Shown here piece after piece: positions 39,391-50,729 of a stretch of 55,420 bases of DNA; the stretch's first letter is position 1; every line of letters starts with the position of its first letter. Under the pieces are notes generated by a model. It was not told the origin of the DNA and searched no databases. It worked only from the letters and a program-made list of their open reading frames with translations. The stretch is from Ureibacillus terrenus. Lineage in GTDB: Bacteria > Bacillota > Bacilli > Bacillales_A > Planococcaceae. Both the position numbers and the translations under genes were made by a program. The stretch is from assembly GCF_006569205.1 (NCBI RefSeq), contig NZ_VIGD01000015.1, positions 1 through 55,420 on the forward strand, given 5' to 3'.

Positions 39391-40371
39391 TTACTTCTCC
39401 TCCAACCATCGAGCTACGTCTTTCGCATGATAAGTAATGATCAAGTCGGCGCCGGCGCGCTTCATTCCAACCAATGTTTCCAGAACAACCGCTTTTTCAT
39501 CGATCCAGCCGTTTTGCGCCGCCGCTTTTACCATCGAATATTCACCTGAGACATTATAAGCAACCACAGGAACGGGATAACGGTTTTTCACATCTCGAAT
39601 AATATCCAAGTAAGCCAAAGCAGGTTTTACAATTAAGAAATCCGCCCCTTCTTCAATGTCGGATTCCGCTTCACGGAACGCTTCCAGACGGTTGGCCGGA
39701 TCCATTTGATACGTTTTGCGGTCGCCGAATTTCGGAGCTCCTTCCGCCGCATCACGGAATGGGCCATAGTAGCTGGAAGCATATTTTACGGCATAGGACA
39801 TGATTGGCACATCCTGGAATCCCGCTTCGTCCAAAGCTTTGCGAATCGCAATGACAAACCCATCCATCATATTGGAAGGGGCGATGATGTCCGCTCCGGC
39901 TTTTGCCTGGGAAACAGCTGTCCGGGCTAACAGGTCAAGGGACGGATCATTTAATATTTTATCCCCCTCCACTACACCGCAATGGCCATGGCTTGTATAT
40001 TCGCAAAGACAAGTATCTGCAATCACCATTAAATCAGGATAACGTTCTTTGATTTGGCGGGTCGCTTTTTGCACGATGCCATGATCGTGGAATGCGCCTG
40101 TTCCCTGAGCATCTTTCTCGGCAGGAATGCCGAATAAAATGACGGCAGGAATGCCTAACGAAACCACTTCGTCAATTTCCGCATCCAAATTGTCCAAAGA
40201 AAGCTGATACACACCGGGCATTGAGTTTACCGGGTTTTTAATATTTTCCCCTTCAATGACAAAGATCGGATAAATTAAATCTTCCTTGTGCAAATGGTTT
40301 TCTCTTACCATGGATCGGATTGTGGCGTTTGCGCGAAGTCTGCGGTGTCTTCTGAATTCTAATTGTGACAT
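39391..40371 (-). CDS. hemB: Delta-aminolevulinic acid dehydratase (porphobilinogen synthase)
   Basis: Joins two 5-aminolevulinates to porphobilinogen. 326 aa. The zinc-binding cysteines are in [16 protein letters not shown] (about 117-132), and the two Schiff-base lysines are in [18 protein letters not shown] (about 195) and [17 protein letters not shown] (about 248). The metal-site cysteines suggest a zinc-dependent enzyme. Its stop is 1 bp from hemL, and its start codon overlaps the hemD stop by one base. Confidence 0.97.
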   Translation of the reverse strand: MSQLEFRRHRRLRANATIRSMVRENHLHKEDLIYPIFVIEGENIKNPVNSMPGVYQLSLDNLDAEIDEVVSLGIPAVILFGIPAEKDAQGTGAFHDHGIVQKATRQIKERYPDLMVIADTCLCEYTSHGHCGVVEGDKILNDPSLDLLARTAVSQAKAGADIIAPSNMMDGFVIAIRKALDEAGFQDVPIMSYAVKYASSYYGPFRDAAEGAPKFGDRKTYQMDPANRLEAFREAESDIEEGADFLIVKPALAYLDIIRDVKNRYPVPVVAYNVSGEYSMVKAAAQNGWIDEKAVVLETLVGMKRAGADLIITYHAKDVARWLEEK

Positions 40372-41123
40372 TACATTTCCTCTCCTTTTGTGATCGCTTC
40401 AATAACAGACTGCATTGTATATTTTTTTGGAAAATATGTAACATGGGCCCCATATTTTTCAACGGCCCCTTTTGTAATATGGCCGATGCAGGCGATTTTT
40501 GCCCGACTCCAGCCCACAATCGGCGCTGCATATTTGTTGAAACAATCAACAGCTGATGGACTTGCAAAAACAATGATCGGCTGTTTGCTGTTTCGTATTG
40601 CGCCGATTAAGGTTTCAATGGATTCTTTATTTTCAATCGTTGTATAAACCGTCCATTCATCAATTGGAAAAGGAAGCCCTTTCCTTAATGTGTCCTTTGC
40701 CAATTCTCCCCGTATGAATAAACACTTCGGGGAATGGCCGCTGACGGAAGGAAATTCCTGTACAAAAGTGTCGGCGCTGAAAACGGACGGCGTAAAATGA
40801 ACAGAAAATCCGTACCGTTTTAACAATTCGGCAGTTTTTTCACCTACAGCTGCAATTTTACTAGAAATCTGCGACAAAGGAAATTGATGCCGCACCAGCT
40901 TTTTCCAAAAAAACTCCACGCCATTTTGGCTTGTAAAAATCAGCCAGTCATATGTCCGGCAAAGAGTCAACCGTTCCAAATCGTCTTCCTGAATCACTTC
41001 CACGGTTTTAATGAGCGGACACACGACCGCTTCGCCGCCAAGCCGTTGGATTTGATCGATAATTGATTGCGTCTTTTTGGTGCCGGTCAATAAGATGGTT
41101 TTCCCTTCCAATGGCTTATGCAT
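40371..41123 (-). CDS. hemD: Uroporphyrinogen-III synthase
   Basis: Closes and inverts ring D of hydroxymethylbilane. 250 aa. HemD is weakly conserved, but [66 protein letters not shown] and [23 protein letters not shown] fit the two-domain family pattern. It overlaps hemC by 8 bp and hemB by 1 bp. Confidence 0.93.
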   Translation of the reverse strand: MHKPLEGKTILLTGTKKTQSIIDQIQRLGGEAVVCPLIKTVEVIQEDDLERLTLCRTYDWLIFTSQNGVEFFWKKLVRHQFPLSQISSKIAAVGEKTAELLKRYGFSVHFTPSVFSADTFVQEFPSVSGHSPKCLFIRGELAKDTLRKGLPFPIDEWTVYTTIENKESIETLIGAIRNSKQPIIVFASPSAVDCFNKYAAPIVGWSRAKIACIGHITKGAVEKYGAHVTYFPKKYTMQSVIEAITKGEEM

Positions 41124-42045
41124 TTTCTTCCGCCTTCACTCTTTCAATTAAATCATAAGCCCCTTGTTCTGTTAAGATTCGGGCGAGTTTTCTTCCTGTT
41201 TCTTCCGGATCCGTACCCTTCACGGTTTCTTTATAACAAATTGAACCATCCGGAGATGCCACAAGGCCTGTCATCGTAATTTCATTCCCATTTACCGTCG
41301 CATAGCCGGCAATCGGCACCTGACAGCCGCCGTCCATCGCCGCTAAAAAGGCCCGCTCGGCAATCACCGCTTGTTTTGTATGTTCATCCGTCAATTTTGC
41401 AAGTTCTGTCAACAGTTCATCATCATCCGAGCGGCACTCGATTCCCAGCGCACCCTGGGCCACAGCCGGCAAGCAAATGTCCACATCCAAATATTCTGTC
41501 ACCACATCCCTTGACCAACCCATCCGGTTTAAACCGGCAGCCGCAAGAATAATGGCGTCGAAACCTTCTGTCTCCAACTTTTTCAAACGGGTATCGATGT
41601 TTCCACGGATCCATTTAATTTCAAGATCGGGACGCACTTGCAATAGTTGCGCACTGCGCCGCAAAGAACTTGTCCCGACAACGGCCCCCTCCGGCAAATC
41701 GTTAAATTTCACATGATTTTTTGAAATGAGCACATCCCTTGGATCTTCCCTCTTTGGAATGCAGCCGATCGTCAATCCTTCCGGCAGTATGGCCGGCATG
41801 TCTTTCATCGAGTGGACTGCAAAATCGATTTCTTTATCGAGCAAAGCTTTTTCGATCTCTTTGACAAAAAGCCCTTTTCCGCCGACTTTTGACAATTGGA
41901 CATCCAGGATCCGGTCGCCTTTTGTCACAATTTCTTTGATTTCAAATTCAAAAGGCATGCCCGCTTTTTTGCATTCATTGATAAACCATTTTGTTTGAGT
42001 AAGGGCTAATTTACTTCTGCGTGAACCTACCACAATTTTTCTCAT
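41116..42045 (-). CDS. hemC: Hydroxymethylbilane synthase (porphobilinogen deaminase)
   Basis: Polymerises four porphobilinogen units. 309 aa, normal. It begins [18 protein letters not shown]. The catalytic [12 protein letters not shown] (about 79-90) and the dipyrromethane-cofactor cysteine in [13 protein letters not shown] (about 238-250) are intact. It lies behind hemX and overlaps hemD by 8 bp. Confidence 0.98.
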   Translation of the reverse strand: MRKIVVGSRRSKLALTQTKWFINECKKAGMPFEFEIKEIVTKGDRILDVQLSKVGGKGLFVKEIEKALLDKEIDFAVHSMKDMPAILPEGLTIGCIPKREDPRDVLISKNHVKFNDLPEGAVVGTSSLRRSAQLLQVRPDLEIKWIRGNIDTRLKKLETEGFDAIILAAAGLNRMGWSRDVVTEYLDVDICLPAVAQGALGIECRSDDDELLTELAKLTDEHTKQAVIAERAFLAAMDGGCQVPIAGYATVNGNEITMTGLVASPDGSICYKETVKGTDPEETGRKLARILTEQGAYDLIERVKAEENA

Positions 42046-42063
42046 GATGAACCTACCTTTCTG

Positions 42064-42885
42064 CTAGTACCATAAATGAAATTCTGAAAGCTTGCTTCCC
42101 AGGAAGAAATTAATCAGCACAACAAAGTAAGCATAGACTTGCGCCCATGCATAGGACAAGCCGGTAATCTTTCCACGCCTTTTTAAAATCAGAACAGCTA
42201 CATAAATGATCAGCACAATGAAAGACCCGACAATTTTCGCATCAAAAATGGAAACGGTATCCACCTTCATAAAGGCCGATTCCAGCCCCAATAATAAACT
42301 GATCACCATGATCGGAATGGCGACAATGACGGAATAATTCATATATTGGGCCGTCTGGGACAAAGAAGGCAGCCTGGACCAAAGTTTTGTATATTTTTTC
42401 TTTTTTAACAGGCGATAAAGAATTAGATACAAAACGGAAAAAACAAAGGAAAGCGAAAATGCTGCATACGACAAAATGGCAAAACTTATATGTATAAACA
42501 GCATTTCAGATTCCAAAGTTTTTAATACCGGATTCAAATGATTTGGCGCAAAAAGCCGGATGGTCATAAAGATAAATCCAAGTATATTGATAAAAAACAC
42601 AGGCAAATCGACCCTTGCAATGCAATGCAAAAAGATCGACAGTGTTACAAGCAGCCACGCATAAAAATAAATGCCTTCAGAAAGGGATAAAATCGGGAAT
42701 CGTCTTGTTTCAAGCACATTCATAACAATAAAAGCGGTTTGCATTATCCAAACAATCGATATTAGCCAAAAAGCCGTCCGGCGAATAATCACTTTCTTAT
42801 AAAAATAATCGACAAAATAAAACATAATGCTGATTGCATAAAGGACAACCATAATCTGATAAAGGTCAGTCATCAGTTTAGTCAT
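42064..42885 (-). CDS. hemX: HemX, cytochrome c assembly-like membrane protein
   Basis: An integral membrane protein of 273 aa with eight or so helices, of the CcsA/CcmC-like type. In B. subtilis HemX lowers the level of HemA (glutamyl-tRNA reductase). FYFVDYFYKKVIIRRTAFWLI, SLSEGIYFYAWLLVTLSIFLHCIAR and the late FVVLINFFLGSKLSEFHLWY are visible. It lies between hemA and hemC as in B. subtilis. No haem-binding WWD motif is apparent to me. Confidence 0.9.
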   Translation of the reverse strand: MTKLMTDLYQIMVVLYAISIMFYFVDYFYKKVIIRRTAFWLISIVWIMQTAFIVMNVLETRRFPILSLSEGIYFYAWLLVTLSIFLHCIARVDLPVFFINILGFIFMTIRLFAPNHLNPVLKTLESEMLFIHISFAILSYAAFSLSFVFSVLYLILYRLLKKKKYTKLWSRLPSLSQTAQYMNYSVIVAIPIMVISLLLGLESAFMKVDTVSIFDAKIVGSFIVLIIYVAVLILKRRGKITGLSYAWAQVYAYFVVLINFFLGSKLSEFHLWY

Positions 42886-42986
42886 ACGAAACCCTTCTCC
42901 ATTTAAAACGTCTAATAATCAAAAACTAAAGCGTTTCCGTATCAATAGTTTACCACATAGATACGAAAACGCCTCAAATTTCTTAC

Positions 42987-44342
42987 TTAAAATGATAATT
43001 TTGGCTGATTCTCAAATTCTTTGACGTTCGCCTTTTCCGCTGCCTTCAATCGCTGGTTTTTCAATTCTTCCTGTACAAGTTCTTCGATTCCAAAAATTTG
43101 CTGATACAACTGAAGGTTTTGATTGGCTTTAGGAGAGTTGGCAATCTCCTTCACTTGAAGGATCGGCTCTTTTAATAGCTGATTGATGATGGATTTCGTA
43201 TGTTTATTTAAAATTTTACGTTCCCGTTCTGTTAAATTCGGCATTTTATTTTCGATGCTTCTCATAGTTTCTTGCTGAATCATGTCCGCTTTTTTGCGCA
43301 AAGCAGCAATAATCGGCACTACGCCCAGCGTTGCAAACCAATCTTTGAAGTCCACGATTTCCTCTTCAATCATTTTCTCAATTTGCCGGGCGGCTCGTTT
43401 CCGTTCAGCCAAGTTCGCTTCTACAATGCCTTGCAGATCATCGATATCGTATAAGAAAGTGTTTGGCAGGTCTCCTACCCGCGGGTCAATATCCCTCGGC
43501 ACCGCAATGTCCACCAAAAATAGAGGCTTTCCTTTACGCAAACGCTCTACAAACTGCATGAGTTCATAATCGATGACATATTCAGTTGAACCGGTCGAAG
43601 TGATGAGAATATCCGTATCAAGCAAAGTGCATTGGAGCTCTTTAATCGATTTTGCATGTCCATTAAATTTTTCTGCAAGCGAAACCGCTTTTTCAAACGT
43701 ACGATTGACGACCGTTACTTTTCCGACACCGTTTCCATAAAGATTTTCCATTGCAAGCTCGCCCATTTTGCCTGCCCCTAAAATCGTCACGTGCTTATTT
43801 TTTAAAGAGCCGAAAATTTTCTTTGCAAGTTCAACGGCAGCATAAGAAACAGAAACAGCATTTTCGTTGATCGTTGTTTCGTTATGGGCTTTTTTTGCGA
43901 ATGTGACCGCCTGCTTGAACAAGCGGTTAAAAATCGTGCCTGTTGCACCGATTTCCTGTGCTTCCAAGAAGCTTTTCTTCACTTGTCCAAGAATTTGCGT
44001 TTCCCCGAGAATCATCGAATCGATTCCGGAAGCCACCCGGAATAAATGTTCCAAAGATTTATCGCTTTCATGGATATACAAATACTGTTCAAACTTCTCT
44101 ATCGGAATGTTGAACCAGTTGGATAAAAATCGTTTTATATAATAACGTCCCGTATGCAATTGATCGACAACCGCATAAATTTCCGTTCTATTGCAAGTTG
44201 AGACGATTACATCTTCCAATATGCTTTTTTCGTTTTTTAACGCAGCCATCGCTTGCGGCAATTCGCTTTCAACAAATGACAATTTTTCGCGGATTTCGAC
44301 TGGCGCAGTTCTATAATTCAAGCCGACAACTAGTGTGTGCAT
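42987..44342 (-). CDS. hemA: Glutamyl-tRNA reductase
   Basis: First enzyme of C5 tetrapyrrole synthesis, reducing glutamyl-tRNA to glutamate-1-semialdehyde with NADPH. ATG 44342 ([23 protein letters not shown]), with GAGAGGTG upstream, gives 451 aa; a longer frame to 44360 is not needed. Catalytic cysteine in [15 protein letters not shown] (about 45-58), [17 protein letters not shown] site [15 protein letters not shown] and [13 protein letters not shown] are present. It opens the hemAXCDBL operon. A PerR-like box lies about 100 bp upstream. Confidence 0.97.
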   Translation of the reverse strand: MHTLVVGLNYRTAPVEIREKLSFVESELPQAMAALKNEKSILEDVIVSTCNRTEIYAVVDQLHTGRYYIKRFLSNWFNIPIEKFEQYLYIHESDKSLEHLFRVASGIDSMILGETQILGQVKKSFLEAQEIGATGTIFNRLFKQAVTFAKKAHNETTINENAVSVSYAAVELAKKIFGSLKNKHVTILGAGKMGELAMENLYGNGVGKVTVVNRTFEKAVSLAEKFNGHAKSIKELQCTLLDTDILITSTGSTEYVIDYELMQFVERLRKGKPLFLVDIAVPRDIDPRVGDLPNTFLYDIDDLQGIVEANLAERKRAARQIEKMIEEEIVDFKDWFATLGVVPIIAALRKKADMIQQETMRSIENKMPNLTERERKILNKHTKSIINQLLKEPILQVKEIANSPKANQNLQLYQQIFGIEELVQEELKNQRLKAAEKANVKEFENQPKLSF

Positions 44343-44444
44343 GAACTTTACACCTCTCACGACTATTTCATAACTTTAATTCTATCACAAAGAAAGCGCT
44401 ATCCATACTTAAATTGTGAAAAAGTTATGAATCATGTTTTTAAA

Positions 44445-44459
44445 TTAAAATAATTCTAA
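44445..44459 (-). promoter_or_regulatory. PerR-box-like palindrome upstream of hemA
   Basis: TTAAAATAATTCTAA matches the PerR consensus TTATAATNATTATAA in 12 of the 14 informative positions. In B. subtilis PerR represses hemAXCDBL. AT-rich DNA gives chance matches, so this is a candidate only. Confidence 0.4.
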
Positions 44460-44560
44460 TTTAAGAATAACAAATAAATCATGCATTTTCAATGATATTA
44501 CACTTTCCATTTATTATTCATCAAATTCCGACAATTTACTCTTTTTGGGCTAAAAAAAGA

Positions 44561-44593
44561 GCAAATTGGAATTAAAGGAGCTTTCCAATTTGC
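44561..44593 (-). terminator. Terminator after lon-engB
   Basis: An 11-bp perfect stem GCAAATTGGAA / TTCCAATTTGC with an 11-nt loop. CTCTTTTTTTA follows on the minus strand. Confidence 0.88.
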
Positions 44594-44618
44594 CCGTCAA
44601 GAATTCATATGTATGGAA

Positions 44619-45200
44619 TCACATGAACTTTTGAATTTCAGCCCATGCTTCTTCCACTCCTAACCCTGTTTCCGCCGAAAAAAGGACTAAGGGTTCCCCC
44701 TTTTCCATACCCAAAGTTTCACGCACCATCTTTTTATGTTTCTCCCACTTTCCTCTTGGAACTTTATCCGATTTTGTGGCCACAACAATTGCCGGCAGAT
44801 TATAATATTTGAGAAAATCGTACATCATCCGGTCATCTTCTGTGGGAGAATGGCGCAAATCAACGATTAAAATGACGGCTTTTAACTCTTTGCGCCCGGT
44901 CAAATAACTTTCGATCATCCTTCCCCAGGATTCGCGTTCTTTCTTGGATACTTTGGCGTAGCCATAGCCTGGAACATCCACAAAAAATAGCTGATTTTCG
45001 ATTTTATAAAAGTTCAATGTCTGTGTTTTTCCAGGCTTCGACGATGTATGGGCGAGGGATTTCCGATTGACCATCTTATTGATAAAAGAAGATTTTCCGA
45101 CATTGGATCGCCCTGCCAAGGCGAATTCAGGAAGGCCGTCCTTCGGATATTGTTCCCGCTTTACGGCGCTGATCACCATTTCCGCATGATTAACCTTCAT
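44619..45200 (-). CDS. engB: Ribosome biogenesis GTPase EngB (YsxC)
   Basis: A GTPase needed for late assembly of the 50S subunit. 193 aa. G1 [11 protein letters not shown] (about 32-42), G3 [10 protein letters not shown] (about 75-84), G4 TKSDKVP (about 146-152) are all present. Its start abuts the stop of lon exactly, so they share a transcript, as in B. subtilis (ysxC-lonA). Confidence 0.98.
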   Translation of the reverse strand: MKVNHAEMVISAVKREQYPKDGLPEFALAGRSNVGKSSFINKMVNRKSLAHTSSKPGKTQTLNFYKIENQLFFVDVPGYGYAKVSKKERESWGRMIESYLTGRKELKAVILIVDLRHSPTEDDRMMYDFLKYYNLPAIVVATKSDKVPRGKWEKHKKMVRETLGMEKGEPLVLFSAETGLGVEEAWAEIQKFM

Positions 45201-47519
45201 TTAAAACCCTCCAACCAGGGCAATCTTTAATACTTCTTCCGCCGTTTTCACCGGTTTAAACGTCAATTGTTCACGGACTTGTTCCGGAATATCGTCGATA
45301 TCCCGCTCATTGTCCTGTGGGATGATAATGGTTTTTAGTCCGGCGCGGTGAGCGCCCAGCGATTTCTCCTTAAGTCCTCCAATCGGCAGAACCCGGCCGC
45401 GCAAAGTAATTTCTCCGGTCATCCCGACTTCTTTTTTTACCGGTTTATTGGAAATGGCCGAAACAAGTGCCGTGGCAATCGTAATGCCGGCAGAAGGACC
45501 GTCTTTTGGAACAGCGCCTTCCGGAACGTGGATGTGAATATCGTGCTGTTCGAAATAATCCGCATCCAAGTTGAGCCGGTCGGATAGGGAACGGACATAT
45601 GAAAGGGCGGTCTGGGCCGATTCTTTCATGACATCTCCCAGTTTACCCGTCAGCAATAATTTTCCTTTGCCAGGAGTCAACGACACTTCAATTTGCAGCG
45701 TATCGCCGCCTACGGACGTATAAGCCAATCCGGTTGCCACACCAACTTGGTTTTCCAATTCCGCCTGGCCGTAGCGATATCTGTGCTTGCCAAGCATTTC
45801 AACCAAAGTTTTTGAATTGACCGTCACCCGTTTCCGTTCTCCCGATACGATGATTTTAGCCACTTTGCGGCAAACGGCTGCGATTTGGCGCTGAAGTCCG
45901 CGGACACCGGCTTCCCGCGTATAATAACGAATCAAATCGACAATCGCTTCGTCTTTGAAAACGATTTGAGATTTTTTCAGGCCGTTTTCCTCTAGTTGCT
46001 TTGGAATAAGATGGTTTTTCGCTATATTTATTTTTTCAATTTCCGTGTAGCCCGCTATGGAGATAACCTCCATCCGGTCCAATAATGGCCCCGGTATGGT
46101 GCTTAAATCATTCGCTGTCGCAATAAACATGACTTGCGATAAATCATACGGCTCTTCGATGTAATGGTCGCTGAAGGTATGATTTTGCTCGGGGTCCAAT
46201 ACTTCAAGCATCGCCGCTGAAGGATCTCCTCTGAAATCATTGGACATTTTATCAATTTCGTCCAACAAGAAAACAGGATTGATGGTACCGGCCTTTTTCA
46301 TGCCTTGAATAATGCGGCCCGGCATCGCTCCTACATATGTTCTTCTATGGCCGCGAATTTCGGATTCATCCCGTACACCGCCGAGGGATACGCGCACAAA
46401 TTTGCGGTTCAAGCTTTCCGCTATCGATTTTGCAAGGGAAGTTTTCCCAACGCCTGGAGGTCCTACCAGACAAAGGATAGGTCCCCGGATGGAATTCTTC
46501 AGCTGTCGGACAGATAAATATTCCAAAATGCGCTCTTTCACTTTTTCCAGACCGTCATGATCCCGGTTTAAAATTTCTTCCGCTACTTTAATATCAAGCC
46601 GGTCCTCGGTTTTCTCTTTCCAAGGAAGCGCCACAAGCCATTCGATATAATTTCGGATCACGCCGCTCTCGGCGCTGGCTGCGGGCAATTTTTCGTAACG
46701 ATCCAACTCTTTTAACGCCACTTTTTTAGTGGATTCCGGCATTCCGGACTCTTCAATCCGTTTTCTTAAATCCGCAATTTCACCGGTCTTTCCTTCGCGC
46801 TCTCCCAGTTCGGCCTGAATCACTTTCATCTGTTCGCGCAAATAATATTCCTTCTGCGTACGTTCCATCGCCTGCTTTACTTTTGACGTGATTTTCTTTT
46901 CAAGATCCAAAACTTCTTGTTCATCATGCAGGCGGATGACGAGATGGTCCAATCTTTTCTTCACATTAAACATGCTGAGAATTTCTTGTTTTTCTGACAC
47001 CTTAAAAGGCAGATGGGAAGCGACAATGTCTGCAAACCTTCCCGGTTCCTCAATATCTGCCACCGATTGGATTGTTTCCATCGTGATTTTGTTGGAAGCC
47101 TTTCCGTACTTTTCAAAATAATTCATCACGGTGCGCATTAACGCTTCCGTTTCGGCGTCTTTCTCTTTTGAATCTTCGTGCAATTCAACATCCACCGTCG
47201 TGAAATCTTCATTTTCTTGGTAATTGATGATCTTTCCGCGGCAAATGCCTTCCACTAGGATGCGCAATGTGCCGTTCGGCAATTTCAGCATCTGTTTCAC
47301 GGAGACATATGTGCCGATCATATATAAATCTTCTTTTTCCGGAAGTTCTATGCGCAAATCCTTTTGAGCGGTCAAGAAAATCTTATTGTCGTTCATCATT
47401 GCATGTTCTAATGCTGCGACTGAACGTTTCCGTCCGACATCGATATGTAACACCATTGAAGGGAAAACGAGCAGTCCACGCAAAGGAAGCAGCGGAACAT
47501 TTTTCTTTATTTCAGTCAT
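45201..47519 (-). CDS. lon: ATP-dependent protease Lon (LonA type)
   Basis: A cytoplasmic AAA+ serine protease for misfolded and regulatory proteins. 772 aa, normal LonA size. It has an N-terminal substrate-binding domain, Walker [12 protein letters not shown] (about 356-366), Walker [10 protein letters not shown] (about 420) and a protease domain with the catalytic serine in [12 protein letters not shown] (about 675-685) and the catalytic lysine in [25 protein letters not shown] (about 715). Start ATG follows GGAGGTGAAGGG. The lonB gene normally located between lon and clpX in B. subtilis is absent. Confidence 0.98.
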   Translation of the reverse strand: MTEIKKNVPLLPLRGLLVFPSMVLHIDVGRKRSVAALEHAMMNDNKIFLTAQKDLRIELPEKEDLYMIGTYVSVKQMLKLPNGTLRILVEGICRGKIINYQENEDFTTVDVELHEDSKEKDAETEALMRTVMNYFEKYGKASNKITMETIQSVADIEEPGRFADIVASHLPFKVSEKQEILSMFNVKKRLDHLVIRLHDEQEVLDLEKKITSKVKQAMERTQKEYYLREQMKVIQAELGEREGKTGEIADLRKRIEESGMPESTKKVALKELDRYEKLPAASAESGVIRNYIEWLVALPWKEKTEDRLDIKVAEEILNRDHDGLEKVKERILEYLSVRQLKNSIRGPILCLVGPPGVGKTSLAKSIAESLNRKFVRVSLGGVRDESEIRGHRRTYVGAMPGRIIQGMKKAGTINPVFLLDEIDKMSNDFRGDPSAAMLEVLDPEQNHTFSDHYIEEPYDLSQVMFIATANDLSTIPGPLLDRMEVISIAGYTEIEKINIAKNHLIPKQLEENGLKKSQIVFKDEAIVDLIRYYTREAGVRGLQRQIAAVCRKVAKIIVSGERKRVTVNSKTLVEMLGKHRYRYGQAELENQVGVATGLAYTSVGGDTLQIEVSLTPGKGKLLLTGKLGDVMKESAQTALSYVRSLSDRLNLDADYFEQHDIHIHVPEGAVPKDGPSAGITIATALVSAISNKPVKKEVGMTGEITLRGRVLPIGGLKEKSLGAHRAGLKTIIIPQDNERDIDDIPEQVREQLTFKPVKTAEEVLKIALVGGF

Positions 47520-47848
47520 GCGGGCCCTTCACCTCCATTATCTTCTTAAAGAATGCACCCGCTTCTCAAGATTAGTATGTGAAAAAATAAGAAGTTTTCA
47601 CTTGGATTTACATAGCAATTCCTGAATTTTTGTTTAGGGATCTAAATTTCATCATTTCCATGAATCATTTTTTCCACAAACTCATTATTGAAAAAGAAAT
47701 AAAAAAACTTTTCAATAAAATATCTAAACAGTTTTGTAAAAAAATGTAATTTACACTTTCGTTATAAAGAGCTGACTAACGAGAATGCAAACGCAAAATC
47801 GCAGTCAGCTCCTTAAGGTTTCCTTATATATTCATACTTCTTACTACT
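47520..47848. other. Intergenic region between lon and clpX, where lonB is missing (329 bp)
   Basis: The region is AT-rich. It contains the clpX terminator (47769-47821) and presumably the lon promoter. I see no coding frame of note and no remnant of lonB. Confidence 0.65.
47769..47821 (-). terminator. Terminator after clpX
   Basis: Arms GAGCTGACT / AGTCAGCTC are perfect and enclose a 35-nt loop. CTTTATAAC follows on the minus strand. It ends 28 bp before the clpX stop. Confidence 0.7.
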
Positions 47849-49123
47849 TTATGCAGAAGTTTTTTTATTGTCCTTCAAATCCTTCAATTCTGTACCATCT
47901 TTTAAAATTAATTTTGGTTGCGCTTTCTCCGTCACCGTTTCCTTTGTAATGATGCATTTTACGATATCATCACGGGACGGCAATTCATACATCATATCGA
48001 GCATGATATTTTCGATGATGGAGCGAAGTCCGCGGGCGCCAGTCTTGCGTTCGATCGCTTCTTTTGCAATTGCGCGTAGAGCTTCTTCTTCAAATTCCAA
48101 TTCCACATTATCCAATTCCAGCATTTTTTGATATTGCTTCACTAAAGCATTTTTCGGCTCCGTCAAAATTCTCACCAATGCATCTTCATTCAATTGCTCG
48201 AGGGTTGCGATTACAGGCAAACGGCCGATAAATTCCGGAATTAAACCAAATTTTAATAAATCTTCCGGAATTAATTGTGAAAGCAATGAATCGCCTTCCA
48301 CGTTTTTATTTTTCATATCCGAACCAAAACCGATGACTTTTTGCCCCAAACGGCGTTTAATGATATTTTCGATTCCATCGAAGGCTCCGCCGCAGATAAA
48401 TAGAATATTTGTCGTATCAATTTGCAAAAATTCTTGATGAGGATGCTTGCGGCCGCCTTGAGGAGGAACGCTGGCAACTGTACCTTCAAGAATTTTTAAC
48501 AATGCCTGTTGGACACCTTCACCGGAAACATCGCGGGTAATGGACGGGTTTTCAGATTTGCGGGCAATTTTGTCAATTTCATCTATATAAATGATCCCTT
48601 TTTCCGCTCTCTCGATGTCATAATCAGCGGCCTGGATCAGCTTTAACAAGATGTTTTCAACATCTTCCCCTACATAACCTGCTTCCGTCAACGAAGTAGC
48701 ATCCGCAATCGCAAAAGGCACATTGAGAATTCTGGCGAGTGTCTGGGCCAAGAGCGTTTTACCGCTTCCTGTAGGCCCGATTAAAATGATGTTGGATTTT
48801 GATAATTCGACATCATCTATTTTACTGTTGGAATTGATTCGTTTGTAATGGTTATATACAGCAACGGCAAGTGCTTTCTTTGCCCGTTCTTGTCCAATGA
48901 CATATTCATCCAAAATGCTCAGGATCTCTTTTGGTTTAGGTACATCTTGAAAGTTGATTTCCTCTTCTGCACCCAATTCTTCCACTACGATTTCCGAACA
49001 AAGTTCGATACATTCATCGCAAATGTAAACACCGGGTCCAGCCACCAATTTACGTACTTGCTCTTGCGGTTTCCCGCAAAAAGAACATTTTAAATTGCCC
49101 TTTTCATCATTAAATTTAAACAA
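47849..49123 (-). CDS. clpX: ATP-dependent Clp protease ATP-binding subunit ClpX
   Basis: The unfoldase of ClpXP. 424 aa. N-terminal zinc-binding domain with [11 protein letters not shown] and CDECIELC (four cysteines, about residues 13-41). Walker [12 protein letters not shown] (about 118-128), Walker [12 protein letters not shown] (about 183), and the pore loop GYVGED and IGF motif [10 protein letters not shown] (ClpP contact) are visible. C-terminal region [25 protein letters not shown] is conserved. Downstream of tig as in Bacillales. Confidence 0.98.
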   Translation of the reverse strand: MFKFNDEKGNLKCSFCGKPQEQVRKLVAGPGVYICDECIELCSEIVVEELGAEEEINFQDVPKPKEILSILDEYVIGQERAKKALAVAVYNHYKRINSNSKIDDVELSKSNIILIGPTGSGKTLLAQTLARILNVPFAIADATSLTEAGYVGEDVENILLKLIQAADYDIERAEKGIIYIDEIDKIARKSENPSITRDVSGEGVQQALLKILEGTVASVPPQGGRKHPHQEFLQIDTTNILFICGGAFDGIENIIKRRLGQKVIGFGSDMKNKNVEGDSLLSQLIPEDLLKFGLIPEFIGRLPVIATLEQLNEDALVRILTEPKNALVKQYQKMLELDNVELEFEEEALRAIAKEAIERKTGARGLRSIIENIMLDMMYELPSRDDIVKCIITKETVTEKAQPKLILKDGTELKDLKDNKKTSA

Positions 49124-49244
49124 TTTGCTTCACCCCTATTCAAGCAACAATCTTACAAGATATTGAGCGCTTTAGCAAATAAGAAGTACCGGATGCAACG
49201 TTTTTCTATCTGTAAGTATGTAGTGATTTTATTTGCGGTATAAA

Positions 49245-49275
49245 ACAAGGCACGGTAGTTTATGCCGTACCTTGT
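49245..49275 (-). terminator. Terminator after tig
   Basis: Stem ACAAGGcACGG / CCGTaCCTTGT around an 8-9-nt loop, followed by TTTTATACCGC on the minus strand. Confidence 0.8.
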
Positions 49276-49326
49276 TCATAACATATTCAATTATCCTCAT
49301 TATCTATTTTAAAGGAAAACAAAAAA

Positions 49327-50619
49327 TTATTCAGTTATTTTGGCATGCTCAACTAAAAATTCTACTGTTTTTTGCGTGCGGATATCGTTTTCCAAAATTT
49401 CCGTTGTACCGCCTAAAGCCGTGATGATTTGATCTTTTTCCATTTTGAATTGCTCAGCCATTTTCTCAAGTTCTTTGTCGATGTCTTCTTGGGTCACTTC
49501 AATATTTTCAGCTTTTGCGATTGCTTCCAATGTCAAAGAAATGCGCACGCGTGTTTCTGCATCCGCTTTAAATTGCTCGCGCAAGTCTTTTTCTGACTGG
49601 CCGGAGAACTGATAGTAAAGATCAAGCGACATGCCTTGCATTTGAAGACGTTGAGCAAACTCATTAATCATACGGTCAATTTCTGTATTAATCATTGCTT
49701 CAGGAATATCCATTTCAGCATTTTCGGCAGCTTTTTCCACTAATTCGTCGCGAAGCGTGCTCTCAGCTTCATTTTTCTTTTGTTCAGCCAATCTTTCCTT
49801 GATTTTGCTGCGCAACTCGTCAACCGAATTAACTTCCGGATCCGCTTCTTTGGCGAATTCATCGTTTAATTCAGGAAGCACTTTTCTTTTCACTTCTTTT
49901 ACAGTCACTTTGAATGTCGCATCTTTACCGGCAAGTTCTTCCGCATGATATTCTTCAGGGAAAGTTACTTGGATATCTTTGGACTCGCCGGCTTTTACCC
50001 CCACTAATTGGTCTTCAAAACCAGGAATGAATTGGCCGGAACCGATTTCCAAAGGATAGTCTTCCCCTTTACCTCCTTCGAAGGCTTCATCGCCGATGAA
50101 TCCTTCAAAATCGATCAAAGCGATATCGCCTTCAGCGATTGGTTCGTCTTCCAAAATTTCATATTCCGCTTTGCGGTTCAATAAATTTTGAATTTCTTGT
50201 TCCACTTCTTCATCCGTTACTTCCGTGCTTAATTTTTTCACTTCCAACCCTTTGTATTCGCCAAGTTTTGGTTCAGGTTTTACCGTTACTTTTGCAGTAA
50301 ATGTGAAATCTTTGTCTTTTTCAAAACCGTCAAGCTCTCCGATTTCCGGATAATCTACCGGGAAGATGCCAGTTTCATCTACTGCTCTTGAATATTCTTG
50401 AGGAACCAAAATTTCCAAGGCATCTTGATACAACGCTTCTACGCCGAAACGTTTTTCAAAGATTTTGCGTGGCACTTTTCCTTTGCGGAATCCAGGCACT
50501 GTAATTTGTTTTACGATTTTTTTGAATGCTTGATCCAATGCTTTATTTACTTTTTCAGCAGGAACTTCAATCGTTAATACTCCAGTATTTCCATCTTTCT
50601 TTTCCCATTTTGCTGACAT
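49327..50619 (-). CDS. tig: Trigger factor
   Basis: A ribosome-bound chaperone and peptidyl-prolyl isomerase. The ATG at 50619 ([19 protein letters not shown]) with GGAGG 7-8 bp upstream gives 430 aa. The longer frame to 50649 would swallow the ribosome site. N-terminal ribosome-docking loop [18 protein letters not shown] (about 44-61); FKBP-type domain (about 150-245, [43 protein letters not shown]); C-terminal helical arms. It has its own promoter upstream of clpX. Confidence 0.97.
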   Translation of the reverse strand: MSAKWEKKDGNTGVLTIEVPAEKVNKALDQAFKKIVKQITVPGFRKGKVPRKIFEKRFGVEALYQDALEILVPQEYSRAVDETGIFPVDYPEIGELDGFEKDKDFTFTAKVTVKPEPKLGEYKGLEVKKLSTEVTDEEVEQEIQNLLNRKAEYEILEDEPIAEGDIALIDFEGFIGDEAFEGGKGEDYPLEIGSGQFIPGFEDQLVGVKAGESKDIQVTFPEEYHAEELAGKDATFKVTVKEVKRKVLPELNDEFAKEADPEVNSVDELRSKIKERLAEQKKNEAESTLRDELVEKAAENAEMDIPEAMINTEIDRMINEFAQRLQMQGMSLDLYYQFSGQSEKDLREQFKADAETRVRISLTLEAIAKAENIEVTQEDIDKELEKMAEQFKMEKDQIITALGGTTEILENDIRTQKTVEFLVEHAKITE

Positions 50620-50689
50620 ATTATTAATACCTCCAAAAATAAATTGCATATTTTAAACTTTAAGTTTATACGACTTTGACAACCATTTT

Positions 50690-50717
50690 AGTATAACATA
50701 AGTGGCTAGAGTTTCAA
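50690..50717 (-). promoter_or_regulatory. Promoter of tig
   Basis: TTGAAA (50712-50717) and TATACT (50690-50695) on the minus strand, spaced 16 bp, between ysoA and tig. Confidence 0.6.
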
Positions 50718-50729
50718 CATATTTCATGT

